A stretch of DNA of 64,000 nt from Chromobacterium subtsugae. GTDB taxonomy: Bacteria; Pseudomonadota; Gammaproteobacteria; Burkholderiales; Chromobacteriaceae. Below, in pieces: positions 55,842 to 64,000 of the stretch. The notes under the pieces were generated by a model. It saw only the letters and a program-made list of their open reading frames with translations, ran no database searches and was not told the origin of the DNA. The stretch spans positions 248,001 to 312,000 of the forward strand of contig NZ_JYKA01000004.1 of NCBI RefSeq assembly GCF_001676875.1, written 5' to 3'. A program made the translations under genes and the position numbers. How positions within the stretch are numbered: the first letter of the stretch is position 1; every line of letters starts with the position of its first letter.

Positions 55842-56423
55842 CTAGCGTAACACGCGGCCGCTTTCCAGATCGATGATGGTGGACGGTTTGCGACGCTTGC
55901 CGATGCGGCCCGGCAAGGTCAGCACCCTGTCCTTGAAGGCCATGCGACAGGCGCGCGCCCGCTTCAGCGATTTCTGCCCGGCGCGGTTGGCCGAAGTCGA
56001 CACCAGCGCCGTCCCCAGGCTGCGGCACAGCGCCGCCGCCTCGCCGTGGGCGGTCACCCGCACCGCTATCTTGTCGTGCCGGCCGCGCAGCGCCGGCGGC
56101 ACCCGCCGCGACGCCGGCAGCAAAAAGGTATATGGACCCGGCCAATGGCGTTCCAGTTCCGCGCGCTGCGCGGCATTCAGCGGCTTGACCAGATGGCGGA
56201 TCTGCTCGAAATCGGCGGCGATGACGATCAGGCCCTTGTGATTGGGCCGCGCCTTGATCGCCAGCACCCGGCGTATCGCGCGGACGTCGAGCGGATGGCA
56301 GCCGAGGCCGTAGCAGGATTCGGTGGAATAGGCGATCACGCCGCCATGGCGCAATTGCGCGCGCGCCCTTTGCTGCAGGCGTCTGCCTGGCAGACGCGGC
56401 AAGGGGCTGGAACCGGACTTCAT
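55842..56423 (-). CDS. tsaC: L-threonylcarbamoyladenylate synthase (TsaC/Sua5/YrdC family)
   Basis: Makes threonylcarbamoyl-AMP from threonine, bicarbonate and ATP for t6A37 tRNA modification. The 193-residue protein shows the family signature GGVIAYSTESCYGLGCHP, KARPNHKGLIVIA, WPGPYTFLLPASRRVPPAL, KIAVRVTAHG and LVSTSANRAGQ. Length fits stand-alone TsaC rather than longer Sua5. The frame is open further upstream, but the ATG at 56423 gives the expected N-terminus. It precedes tolQ on the same strand. Confidence 0.92.
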   Translation of the reverse strand: MKSGSSPLPRLPGRRLQQRARAQLRHGGVIAYSTESCYGLGCHPLDVRAIRRVLAIKARPNHKGLIVIAADFEQIRHLVKPLNAAQRAELERHWPGPYTFLLPASRRVPPALRGRHDKIAVRVTAHGEAAALCRSLGTALVSTSANRAGQKSLKRARACRMAFKDRVLTLPGRIGKRRKPSTIIDLESGRVLR

Positions 56424-56570
56424 GATTGATCGGATCGGAACGAAAACGGGAAGCCGCCATTGTACCGGCAACGGAGGAAAAGCACAGGCGGGAATTGAGC
56501 GCGAACAGACGGGGAAGGAACACCGGAATCGACTACAGGCCATCGTCCGACTCCGGTGTCGAACCATGCC

Positions 56571-56792
56571 TCAATGCAACAGCAAATCCTCGTGGTCTTC
56601 GGGGACATCTTCCGGCGCGGCGCGCCAGGCATAACAGCGCGGCGGCGGGCCGGCTTCGGTGTTGAACTGCTTCAGCCAGTAGGCCAGGCGGCGCCAGCAA
56701 CGGCGCTCGTGCGTCAGGAAATGCATCAAGCGGCTGCGACTTCCAGGCTCCGGTTCTGCCGGCAGGCTGGCTTCATTGTCGGGAACATACAT
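56571..56792 (-). CDS. Small hypothetical protein (73 residues)
   Basis: Product begins MYVPDNEASLPAEPEPG, continues with an aromatic and basic stretch (HERRCWRRLAYWLKQF) and ends acidic (EDVPEDHEDLLLH). No family is recognised. AAGGGG lies eight bases before the ATG at 56792, which supports real translation. It stands alone between tsaC and purD on the same strand as both. A chance frame is possible. Confidence 0.5.
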   Translation of the reverse strand: MYVPDNEASLPAEPEPGSRSRLMHFLTHERRCWRRLAYWLKQFNTEAGPPPRCYAWRAAPEDVPEDHEDLLLH

Positions 56793-56914
56793 GGCGACAC
56801 CCCTTGCGAAATGCCGGATGGGCATGCTGTCAATGTATGTCGCCGGACATCAATCCTTCATCTAAATCGCGCGCCAGCGCATCAAAATCGCATAAAAACC
56901 AGCCGGCGCGAAAG

Positions 56915-56940
56915 AAAACAGCGCCTGATGGCGCTGTTTT
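56915..56940. terminator. Terminator after purD
   Basis: AAAACAGCGCC and GGCGCTGTTTT form a perfect 11-bp stem with loop TGAT, 19 bases after the purD stop. The T- and A-runs make it usable in both directions. Confidence 0.88.
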
Positions 56941-56959
56941 CCCTACGGCGGCGAGACGC

Positions 56960-58237
56960 TCAGACCTTGCGGCCTATCGCCCGCGCGCCGATGTCGCGGC
57001 GATACTGCTTGCCGGCGAAATCGATGGCGTCGGCCAACAGATAGGCCTTGCCCTGCGCCATCTTGACGCTGTCGCCCAGCCCCACCGCGCACAGCACCCG
57101 GCCGCCGTGGCTGCGCAGCTGCTGCTCGCCATCCAGCGCGGTGCCGGCATGGAACACCACGCCGTCGTCGGTCTCATGCGGAATGCCGTGGATGGCGTCG
57201 CCCTTGCGCGGCGCGTCCGGATAGCCGGCGGCGGCCAGCACCACCCCCAGCGCCACGCGGCGGTCCCATTCGGCCTCCACCTTGTCCAGCCGGCCGTTGA
57301 CGCCGGCTTCCAGCAGCATGGTGAAGTCGGTTTTCAGCCGCGCCATGATGGGCTGGGTTTCCGGATCCCCGAAACGGCAGTTGAACTCGATGGTGTGCGG
57401 CTTGCCGTCGGCGTCTATCATCAGGCCGGCGTACAGGAAGCCGGTATACGGATGGCCGTCCTTCTTCATGCCCAGCACGGTGGGGTTGATGATTTCGCGC
57501 ATCACGCGGTTATGCACCGCCGGCGTCACCACCGGCGCCGGGCTGTAGGCGCCCATGCCGCCGGTGTTCGGGCCCATGTCGTGGTCCAGCAAGCGCTTGT
57601 GGTCCTGGCTGGTGGCCATCGGCAGCACATGCTCGCCGTCCACCATCACGATGAAGCTGGCCTCCTCGCCCTGCAGGAAGTCCTCTATCACCACGCGGCT
57701 GCCGGCCGAGCCCATCTTGTTGCCCAGCAGCATGTCGTCGATGGCGGCGTGCGCCTCGTCCAGCGTCATCGCCACCACCACGCCCTTGCCGGCGGCCAGG
57801 CCGTCGGCCTTGATCACGATGGGCGCGCCCTTGTCGTTGACATAGGCGTGCGCCTCGGTGGCGCTGGCGAAGGTGCGGTAAGCGGCGGTGGGGATGCCGT
57901 GGCGCTGCATGAAGGCCTTGGCGAAATCCTTGGAGCTTTCCAGCTGCGCGCAGTACTGGCTGGGGCCGAAAATCTTCAGCCCCTCGCTGCGGAAGGCGTC
58001 CACCACGCCGGCCGCCAGCGGCGCTTCCGGCCCCACCACGGTGAGGTCCACCTTTTCCTGTTTGGCGAAAGCCAGCCAGGCGTCGACGCTGTTGAGATCG
58101 ACATTGGTCAGATTGGGGTCAAGCGCGGTTCCGGCATTGCCCGGCGCGACAAACACCTTGGACACGCGCCTGGATTTGGCGATGCGCCAGGCCAGCGCGT
58201 GTTCGCGGCCGCCGGAGCCGATCACGAGAACTTTCAT
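56960..58237 (-). CDS. purD: Phosphoribosylamine-glycine ligase (GAR synthetase)
   Basis: Second step of purine synthesis: joins phosphoribosylamine and glycine with ATP. The 425-residue ATP-grasp enzyme starts MKVLVIGSGGREHALAWRI and has VGPEAPLAAGVVDAFR, PIVIKADGLAAGKGVVVA, IEDFLQGEEASFIVMVDG, QDHKRLLDHDMGPNTGGMGAYSPAP (signature) and EFNCRFGDPETQPIMARL. ATG at 58237. It lies 138 bases downstream of purH on the same strand. Confidence 0.98.
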   Translation of the reverse strand: MKVLVIGSGGREHALAWRIAKSRRVSKVFVAPGNAGTALDPNLTNVDLNSVDAWLAFAKQEKVDLTVVGPEAPLAAGVVDAFRSEGLKIFGPSQYCAQLESSKDFAKAFMQRHGIPTAAYRTFASATEAHAYVNDKGAPIVIKADGLAAGKGVVVAMTLDEAHAAIDDMLLGNKMGSAGSRVVIEDFLQGEEASFIVMVDGEHVLPMATSQDHKRLLDHDMGPNTGGMGAYSPAPVVTPAVHNRVMREIINPTVLGMKKDGHPYTGFLYAGLMIDADGKPHTIEFNCRFGDPETQPIMARLKTDFTMLLEAGVNGRLDKVEAEWDRRVALGVVLAAAGYPDAPRKGDAIHGIPHETDDGVVFHAGTALDGEQQLRSHGGRVLCAVGLGDSVKMAQGKAYLLADAIDFAGKQYRRDIGARAIGRKV

Positions 58238-58375
58238 GGGTGAGATCCTATTTTGGGCGGACGGCGGCCTGCTGGCCGCCCGTCTACGCCATCACTCGGC
58301 ATTACCTGAATAGCATAACGCCAAGCTTGTTTCATTGCCGCCGTTTCCGTCGCGGCCACGGCGGCCGCGGCCTGC

Positions 58376-59953
58376 TCAGTGGCGGAAATGGCGCACGCCG
58401 GTCAACACCAGCGCGATGCCGTGCTCGTCGGCGGCGGCGAACACTTCGTCGTCGCGCATCGAGCCGCCCGGCTGGATGATGGCCTTGATGCCCTGTTCGG
58501 CGATCACGTCTATGCCGTCGCGGAACGGGAAGAAGGCGTCAGACGCCGCCACCGCGCCGGCCAGGCTCAAACCGGCGTCCTGCGCCTTGCGGGCGGCGAT
58601 GCGGGTGGAGTCGACGCGGCTCATCTGGCCGGCGCCGATGCCGGCGGTCTGGCCGTTCTTGCAAAACACGATGGCGTTGGACTTGACGTACTTGGCCACG
58701 CGCCAAGCGAACAGCAGGTCCGACATCTCCTGCGGCGTCGGCTGGCGCTTGCTGACCACGCGCAGCTCTTCCGGCGTCACGTTGCGGATGTCCGGCGTCT
58801 GCACCAGCACGCCGCCGCCGACCCGCTTCAGTTCGAAGCGGTTGGCGCCGGTCTCCAGCGGGATTTCCAGCACCCGCACGTTTTTCTTGGCGGCGATGAT
58901 GGCCTTGGCTTCTGCGGTGAAGGACGGCGCGATCAGCACCTCCAGGAACTGGCCGGTCACGGCTTCCACCGTGGCTGCGTCCACCGGGCGGTTGAAGGCG
59001 ATGATGCCGCCGAAGGCGCTGGTGGTGTCGGTGGCGAAGGCCAGCTTGTAGGCTGCCAGCGTATCCGGGGCGACCGCCACGCCGCACGGGTTGGCGTGCT
59101 TGACGATGACGCAGGCGGTGTCGTCGAAAGTCTTCACCGCCTCCCAGGCGGCGTCGGCATCGGCGATATTGTTGTACGACAGCTCCTTGCCCTGCAGCTG
59201 CCGGTAGTGGGCGATGCTGCCGGCGGCCGGGTCCAGGTCGCGGTAGAAGGCGGCGGCCTGGTGCGGGTTTTCGCCGTAGCGCATGTCCTGCACCTTGATG
59301 AACTGGGCGTTCAGGCGGTTCGGGAAGGCGACGCGCTCCGGCTTGCCCGCCACCACGCCGTCGGCCAGGCTGGTCAGGTAGTTGGAGATGGCCCCGTCGT
59401 AGGCGGCGGTGTGGGTGAACGCCTTCTTCGCCAGCTCGAAGCGGGTGGCCTTGGCCAGCCGGCCGTCGTTGGCCTTCATCTCGGCCGCCAGCGCCGGGTA
59501 GTCGGCGCTGTCGGTGACGATGGCGACGTGCGCCCAGTTCTTGGCAGCGGAGCGCACCATGGTCGGGCCGCCGATGTCGATGTTTTCGATCGCGTCCTCC
59601 AGCGAACAGTCCGGATTGGCGATGGTGGCTTCGAACGGGTAGAGATTCACGCACACCAGGTCGATGTTGCCGATGCCGTGCTCAGCCATGGTGGACACGT
59701 GCTCGGGCAGGTCGCGGCGGCCCAGGATGCCGCCATGCACCTTGGGATGCAGGGTCTTCACCCGGCCGTCCAGCATTTCCGGAAAGCCGGTGTAGTCGGA
59801 CACCTCGGTCACCGGCAGGCCGGCGTCCAGCAGCAGCTTGGCGGTGCCGCCGGTGGACAGGATGTGCACGCCCAGGCTTGCCAGCTCGCGGGCAAATTCC
59901 AGAACACCGCTCTTGTCGGACACGCTGATCAGCGCTCGTTCGATCTTGGTCAT
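58376..59953 (-). CDS. purH: Bifunctional AICAR transformylase / IMP cyclohydrolase
   Basis: Last two steps of IMP synthesis. The 525-residue protein has an N-terminal MGS-like cyclohydrolase domain (about 1-190; [54 protein letters not shown]) and a C-terminal transformylase domain with [38 protein letters not shown] and [15 protein letters not shown] at 59953. Heads the purH-purD pair. Confidence 0.98.
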   Translation of the reverse strand: MTKIERALISVSDKSGVLEFARELASLGVHILSTGGTAKLLLDAGLPVTEVSDYTGFPEMLDGRVKTLHPKVHGGILGRRDLPEHVSTMAEHGIGNIDLVCVNLYPFEATIANPDCSLEDAIENIDIGGPTMVRSAAKNWAHVAIVTDSADYPALAAEMKANDGRLAKATRFELAKKAFTHTAAYDGAISNYLTSLADGVVAGKPERVAFPNRLNAQFIKVQDMRYGENPHQAAAFYRDLDPAAGSIAHYRQLQGKELSYNNIADADAAWEAVKTFDDTACVIVKHANPCGVAVAPDTLAAYKLAFATDTTSAFGGIIAFNRPVDAATVEAVTGQFLEVLIAPSFTAEAKAIIAAKKNVRVLEIPLETGANRFELKRVGGGVLVQTPDIRNVTPEELRVVSKRQPTPQEMSDLLFAWRVAKYVKSNAIVFCKNGQTAGIGAGQMSRVDSTRIAARKAQDAGLSLAGAVAASDAFFPFRDGIDVIAEQGIKAIIQPGGSMRDDEVFAAADEHGIALVLTGVRHFRH

Positions 59954-60054
59954 GATTCTCTACCGCTTTGGCTATGGATAAACACGAAAAAACCGGTTTG
60001 GTCGGGCTGCCGCGCAACCCGTCCCGCTGGCCCGGCCCCGCGCCGGGGCCGGAC

Positions 60055-60092
60055 AAAAAAAACCGGCCATTCCTGGGTAGGCATGGCCGGTT
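60055..60092 (-). terminator. Terminator of dusB-fis
   Basis: AACCGGCCAT and ATGGCCGGTT form a 10-bp stem around a 12-base loop, followed on the minus strand by eight T residues. It lies directly after the fis stop codon. Confidence 0.9.
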
Positions 60093-60096
60093 ATCT

Positions 60097-60333
60097 TCAA
60101 ATCAAATCATACGACTTCATCTTCTTGCGCAGCGTGTTGCGGTTCAAGCCCAGCAACTCCGCCGCTCGCGTCTGATTGCCCTGGGTGTGTATCAGCACCA
60201 CCTCCAGCAGCGGCTTCTCGACACAGGCGAGCACCATGTCGTAGATGGCGGACGGCGCCTCGCCGTCGAGATCGCGGAAATACTGCTCCATCGCAATCCG
60301 TACCGACTGCGCGATATGTTCGTTGTTTTGCAT
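60097..60333 (-). CDS. fis: Nucleoid-associated regulator Fis
   Basis: Small DNA-bending protein that activates rRNA promoters and shapes the nucleoid. The 78-residue product has a helical dimerisation part (SVRIAMEQYFRDLDG, LACVEKPLLEVVLIHTQGN) and a C-terminal helix-turn-helix QTRAAELLGLNRNTLRKKM, nearly the enterobacterial sequence. The ATG at 60333 gives the usual short betaproteobacterial Fis; an in-frame ATG at 60405 overlapping dusB would add 24 residues. Follows dusB as in E. coli. Confidence 0.95.
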   Translation of the reverse strand: MQNNEHIAQSVRIAMEQYFRDLDGEAPSAIYDMVLACVEKPLLEVVLIHTQGNQTRAAELLGLNRNTLRKKMKSYDLI

Positions 60334-60394
60334 GTTTATTATTGGTGTCCAGATTTCGGGGTCCCCAGGAAGCCCGTGCCGCCATGCCTCGGTT

Positions 60395-61459
60395 TCAGTC
60401 AGCATAGCCGCAGGCCTCTCCCTCCACGCCGGCTTCCCGGTCGTGGTCCATCCTGTCTGCATCCTCGGCCAGGTAAACCAGGCGATCGGATTGCTCGCCC
60501 AGCCGTGCAAAATAGTCCGCCACCGCCAGACGCTGCTCGTCCGTGCTCTCCAGCCGGTACATCTGCTGGCGGAACTCGTTGCTGCCGGCCAGGCCCTTGG
60601 TGTACCAGGCGATGTGCTTGCGGGCGATGCGGCAGCCCGAATATTCGCCGTAAAACCGGTATAGCTCGTCCAGATGGCCCAGCAGCAAGTGGCGGATTTC
60701 CTCCACCTCCGGCGCCGGCAGCGTCGCGCCGGTGTCCAGGTAATGCTGGATCTCGCGGAAGATCCACGGCCGCCCCTGCGCGGCGCGGCCTATCATGATG
60801 GCGTCGGCGCCAGTGTAGTCCAGCACCCGGCGCGCCTTCTCCGGCGAATCGATGTCGCCGTTGGCCACCACCGGGATCGACACCGCCTGCTTGACCGCGC
60901 GTATCGTGTCGTACTCGGCGTCGCCGCGGTACATGTCCTCGCGGGTGCGGCCATGCAGCGCCAGCGCCGCGATGCCGGCGTTCTCCGCCATCCGCGCCAC
61001 CTGCAGCGCGGTCTTCGCCTCGCGGCTCCAGCCGGTGCGGGTTTTCAGCGTCACCGGCACGTCCACCGCCTTCACCACCGCCTCCAGGATGCGGCCGACA
61101 TTGTCCAGATCGCGCAGCAACGCCGAGCCGGCCGCCACATTGCACACTTTCTTCGCCGGGCATCCCATATTGATGTCGATGATCTGCGCGCCGTGCTCGA
61201 CATTCAGGCGCGCCGCCTCGGCCAGCATCTGCGGATCGCCGCCGGCGATCTGCACCACGATGGGCTCGACCTCGCCTTCGTGATCGGCGCGGCGCAGCGT
61301 TTTCGCGGTGGTCCACAGGGCCTTGTTGGCGGTGATCATCTCAGACACCGCCATGCCGGCGCCCAGCCGTTTGCACAACATGCGGAAAGGCCTGTCCGTC
61401 ACCCCGGCCATCGGTGCCACGATCAGCCGGTTTTTCAGTTGGTAGGGACCTATCTGCAT
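60395..61459 (-). CDS. dusB: tRNA-dihydrouridine synthase B
   Basis: FMN enzyme that reduces uridine in tRNA. The 354-residue protein starts MQIGPYQLKNRLIVAPMAGVTDRPFR, has VQIAGGDPQMLAEAA, the catalytic Cys in DINMGCPAKKVCN, TLKTRTGWSRE, LALHGRTREDMYRGDAEYD and VVANGDIDSPEKA with a C-terminal helical RNA-binding domain. Upstream of fis in one transcript, the classical dusB-fis arrangement. ATG at 61459. Confidence 0.97.
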   Translation of the reverse strand: MQIGPYQLKNRLIVAPMAGVTDRPFRMLCKRLGAGMAVSEMITANKALWTTAKTLRRADHEGEVEPIVVQIAGGDPQMLAEAARLNVEHGAQIIDINMGCPAKKVCNVAAGSALLRDLDNVGRILEAVVKAVDVPVTLKTRTGWSREAKTALQVARMAENAGIAALALHGRTREDMYRGDAEYDTIRAVKQAVSIPVVANGDIDSPEKARRVLDYTGADAIMIGRAAQGRPWIFREIQHYLDTGATLPAPEVEEIRHLLLGHLDELYRFYGEYSGCRIARKHIAWYTKGLAGSNEFRQQMYRLESTDEQRLAVADYFARLGEQSDRLVYLAEDADRMDHDREAGVEGEACGYAD

Positions 61460-61585
61460 GACAGTTTCAATACGGGTAAGGGCTGGGAAGGGTCGGTATT
61501 GTATAGCGTTTCGCCCGGGGCGGGAAAAATTTTTGCTTATTTTTTAGGCAGAGTCGATAGCCGCGAGTAATCGGCTGCGGGAATG

Positions 61586-62048
61586 GGGTGGAAGTCAGTC
61601 GATAAGCCGGGTTCTGTCGTTGGACAGTCATTCCTCTAGACCTGCCGTTGCCGACAGGTTCAAGCAACCTACCCGGGGACAACGCGAGCCGCGTTAGCGC
61701 CCCCCTATTTGGTCTTGCTCCGGATGGGGTTTAGCCTGCCGTCCGTGTCGCCACGTCCGCGGTGCGCTCTTACCGCGAGCGGGTTGCCCCGCCCGTCCGG
61801 GCCGGCTTGCGCCTCCCGGTACACCTTTTCACCCTTGCCTGATCCGCCCTTGCGGGTTTTTGTCGGGACAAGCCCTCCAAAAAGACTTTGTCGACCTTGC
61901 GGTCGACAAGTCCGGCCATCGGCGGTTCAGCTCTCTGTTCCACTTTCCGTCGCCTCGCGGCGCCCGGTCGTTAACCGGCATCCTGCTCTATGGAGCCCGG
62001 ACTTTCCTCCCCGCCCTTGCGGGCGCGGCGACTGTCTGACTGACTTCC
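61586..62048 (-). ncRNA. rnpB: RNase P RNA, bacterial type A
   Basis: Catalytic RNA that trims tRNA 5' ends. On the minus strand the 5' part reads GGAAGTCAGTCAGACAGTC, then the universal P4-region segment GAGGAAAGTCCGGGCTCC, AGGATGCCGG and GAGGCGACGGAAAGTG; the 3' part ends ACAGAACCCGGCTTATCG then ACTGACTTCC, which pairs with the 5' end. At about 460 bases it is somewhat long; part of the extra length is a GTCGACC/GGTCGAC hairpin near 61890-61910. Ends are approximate to a few bases. Confidence 0.97.
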
Positions 62049-62153
62049 GGCCGCGATTCTAACGGAAATCCGCCGGCGCCGCCCGACAATCTTTCATGAC
62101 ATTCAGGATAATCCCGTATACTGACCATCCCTTTTCGAAGTCCCGAGACCGTG

Positions 62154-64000
62154 ATGGAGTTGAACCAAGCCAGGCTGTCGCGCTTGCAGCTGTTCGGCAC
62201 CCTGGCCATCGTGTTTGCGCTGGCCCTCACCCTGACCAGCTATTTCCTGATGATGAGCTGGCACGATTTCCAATCCGGACGGCAAAACATAGAGCAAGAG
62301 GCCTCCGCGCGCGCGCGCGACAACCTGCGGGCCTATACCGACCACGCCGCGCTGCTGCTGTCGGCGCTGCGCGAACGCACCAACGACACCGTCCGCCACC
62401 AGCTGCAGGAGCAGGTGGACCAGGCCTGGAGCCTGGCCGACGCCATCTGGCGCCGAGAACACGGCCGCCGCGGCGAACAGGACGCGCAGCGGCTGATCGT
62501 CGAGGCGCTGCGCCCGCTGCGCTACTTCAACGGCCGCGGCTACTTCTTCATCGACACCCTGGACGGCCGCTGCGTGCTGCTGCCCACCGCGCCGGCGCGC
62601 GAAGGCACCTCGCTGCTGGCCAACCGCGACGACCGCGGCCGCTACATCATGCGCGGCCTGATCGACTCGGTGGCCAACCCAGACGGCCGCGGCTTCTCCG
62701 CCTACCGCTGGTATCTGCCCGGCGGCAACCGCATGGACGACAAGATCACCTATGCCCGCCGCTTCCCGCCTTACAACTGGCTGATAGGCAGCGGCGAATA
62801 CATCAGCAATGTGGAAGCCGCGCTGCAGCAGCAGGGCCTGGACACGCTGGCGCGGATGCGCTTCGGCCAGGACGGCGGCGAATTGATGATCATCGACCGC
62901 CAGGGCGTGATCCGCCTCTATCCGACCCGGCCGTCGCTGGTCGGCAAATCCTACCAGACGCTGCCGGCGGCCGAGCGCGACCGCGCGCTGCAACTGATCC
63001 AGCGCGGCAAGCACGGCGGCTTCCTCGAATACAGCCGCCAGGACGAGGCCGGCGCCGCCGCCGAATCCTATCTCGCCTACACCCGCCAGCTGCCGGGCTG
63101 GGACTGGACCCTGGTCACCAGCCTGCGGGTGCAGACGATACAGGACGACGGCCTGCGCGCCGCGCAGCGGCTGAAAAGCAGGCTGGCCGAGCGCATCATC
63201 GCCACGCTGGGCATGACGCTGGTGGCGATGCTGTGCGCCGGCCTGCTGTGCTGGTATTTCGTGCGCTGGGTCAGCGCGCTGGTGCGGCGCTACCAGCACG
63301 ATCTGGCGCAAAGCCACCTGTCGCTGAAGGAGCAGGCGCGCGAACTGAAGCTCAGCCACTTCATGATCGACAACGCCACCGACCTGGTGGCGCTGCAAAG
63401 CAGCCAGGGCGAGGTGGTGTACTGCAACCTGGCGCTGCGCCGCCTGCCGCAGCTGGTGGACGACCTGTTCCGCCATCCGCCCGGCGCCTTCCCGCTGACT
63501 TTCGAAACCCGCCACGACGGCGACGACGGCGAGCTGTTCCTGGAAATCACCGTCAACCAGCTGCGCTATCAGGGCGACAGCTATCTGTGCGCCACCGCGC
63601 GCGACATCAGCGGCCGCCGCCAGACCGAGCGCCAGCTGAGGCTGGCCGCCCAGGTGTTCGAATCCAGCAACGAAGCCATCCTGATCTCCGACCCGGACAA
63701 CCGCATCCTCACCGTCAACCGCGCCTTCTGCCACATCACCGGCTACAGCGAGGACGAAGTGCTGGGCCGCAAACCATCGCTGCTGTTCTCCGGCCGCCAC
63801 GAGCCCGCCTTCTTCCAGCAGCTGTGGCAGACCCTGCGCCAGCGCGGCCAATGGGCCGGGGAAATCTGGAACCAGCGCAAGAACGGCGAACACTTCCCCT
63901 GCTGGGTCAACATCAGCGTGCTGCAGGACGCGCAGGGCGCGATCAGCCACTTCGTCGCGCTGTTCACCGACATTTCCGAACGCAAGGAGCAGGAGGCCCG
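62154..64000 (+). CDS. Cache- and PAS-domain membrane sensor (C-terminus outside window)
   Basis: The visible 615 residues show a membrane helix (about 15-35), a periplasmic double Cache region (about 45-340; LRYFNGRGYFFIDTLDGRCVL, RFPPYNWLIGSGEYI, ELMIIDRQGVIRLYPTRP), a second helix (about 343-365), then two PAS domains (about 395-490 and 505-612; LISDPDNRILTVNRAFCHITGY, GEIWNQRKNGEHFPCWVNIS). The output domain is cut off; GGDEF/EAL or a kinase are equally possible. The start could be the ATG at 62154 or the GTG at 62151. It diverges from rnpB. Confidence 0.85.
   Translation, partial: MELNQARLSRLQLFGTLAIVFALALTLTSYFLMMSWHDFQSGRQNIEQEASARARDNLRAYTDHAALLLSALRERTNDTVRHQLQEQVDQAWSLADAIWRREHGRRGEQDAQRLIVEALRPLRYFNGRGYFFIDTLDGRCVLLPTAPAREGTSLLANRDDRGRYIMRGLIDSVANPDGRGFSAYRWYLPGGNRMDDKITYARRFPPYNWLIGSGEYISNVEAALQQQGLDTLARMRFGQDGGELMIIDRQGVIRLYPTRPSLVGKSYQTLPAAERDRALQLIQRGKHGGFLEYSRQDEAGAAAESYLAYTRQLPGWDWTLVTSLRVQTIQDDGLRAAQRLKSRLAERIIATLGMTLVAMLCAGLLCWYFVRWVSALVRRYQHDLAQSHLSLKEQARELKLSHFMIDNATDLVALQSSQGEVVYCNLALRRLPQLVDDLFRHPPGAFPLTFETRHDGDDGELFLEITVNQLRYQGDSYLCATARDISGRRQTERQLRLAAQVFESSNEAILISDPDNRILTVNRAFCHITGYSEDEVLGRKPSLLFSGRHEPAFFQQLWQTLRQRGQWAGEIWNQRKNGEHFPCWVNISVLQDAQGAISHFVALFTDISERKEQEA

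Overview
The window is about 64 kb of GC-rich chromosome from a betaproteobacterium, most likely Chromobacterium or a close Chromobacteriaceae relative (inference). The grounds are the betaproteobacterial order of the aa3 oxidase cluster, the sigma-24/DUF3619/DUF3106/RDD block, the dusB-fis pair, an AA10 chitin oxidase next to a GlcNAc PTS operon, an Aeromonas-like chromosomal class D beta-lactamase, and a ferritin-like protein of the family that contributes a domain to violacein VioB. Nearly every gene is housekeeping or metabolic. I saw no insertion sequence, prophage, CRISPR array, tRNA or rRNA. The one RNA gene I am sure of is rnpB.

Layout. 1-1106: start of hisG and a YcgR-type flagellar brake. 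1152-9504: the cytochrome c oxidase operon, read leftwards (ctaC, ctaD, ctaG, DUF2970, ctaE, SURF1, a Sco-like protein, ctaA, ctaB, sco1), with one small divergent gene (DUF2909) whose start codon overlaps that of SURF1. 9857-12993: class D beta-lactamase, bioD, an S66 peptidase, a small membrane protein. 13223-15010: leuA with an extra N-terminal helix-turn-helix domain. 15360-18579: outer-membrane barrel, psd, ferritin-like enzyme. 18653-21985: ilvI-ilvH-ilvC. 22179-24024: ECF sigma block. 24025-32199: LysR/AhpD-like pair, guaD/MarR pair, mntH, lytic transglycosylase, proS. 32200-34701: kup and an HD-family protein with a damaged metal site. 34702-38247: an AT-rich promoter region, then a four-gene operon with ATGA overlaps (HTH regulator, VUT-family transporter, stand-alone TrpE/PhzE-like protein, unknown protein). 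38253-41143: GNAT-AmpD fusion, hemerythrin, transaldolase. 41250-45183: phoB-phoR with a Pho box, a candidate small RNA, lrp, gapA. 45433-54175: GlcNAc PTS and catabolic operon with its GntR regulator, then a chitin-active LPMO. 54222-62048: EamA exporter, tolQ, tsaC, purD, purH, fis, dusB, rnpB. 62154-64000: a Cache/PAS sensor cut by the window end.

How the parts work together. The chitin section forms one pathway: the secreted LPMO opens crystalline chitin, NagE with the EIIA-HPr-EI fusion imports and phosphorylates GlcNAc, and NagA and NagB-II convert it to fructose-6-phosphate under NagR. Repeated AATACCA elements lie between nagR and the LPMO gene. The branched-chain section pairs ilvIHC with leuA. 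The cta operon carries both oxidase subunits and the copper and heme A assembly factors.

The best candidates for undescribed biology are the operon at 35197-38247, the HTH-LeuA fusion, the GNAT-AmpD fusion, the degenerate HD protein and the possible small RNA between phoB and lrp. All assignments come from reading the sequence and recalling family motifs; no database search was run.
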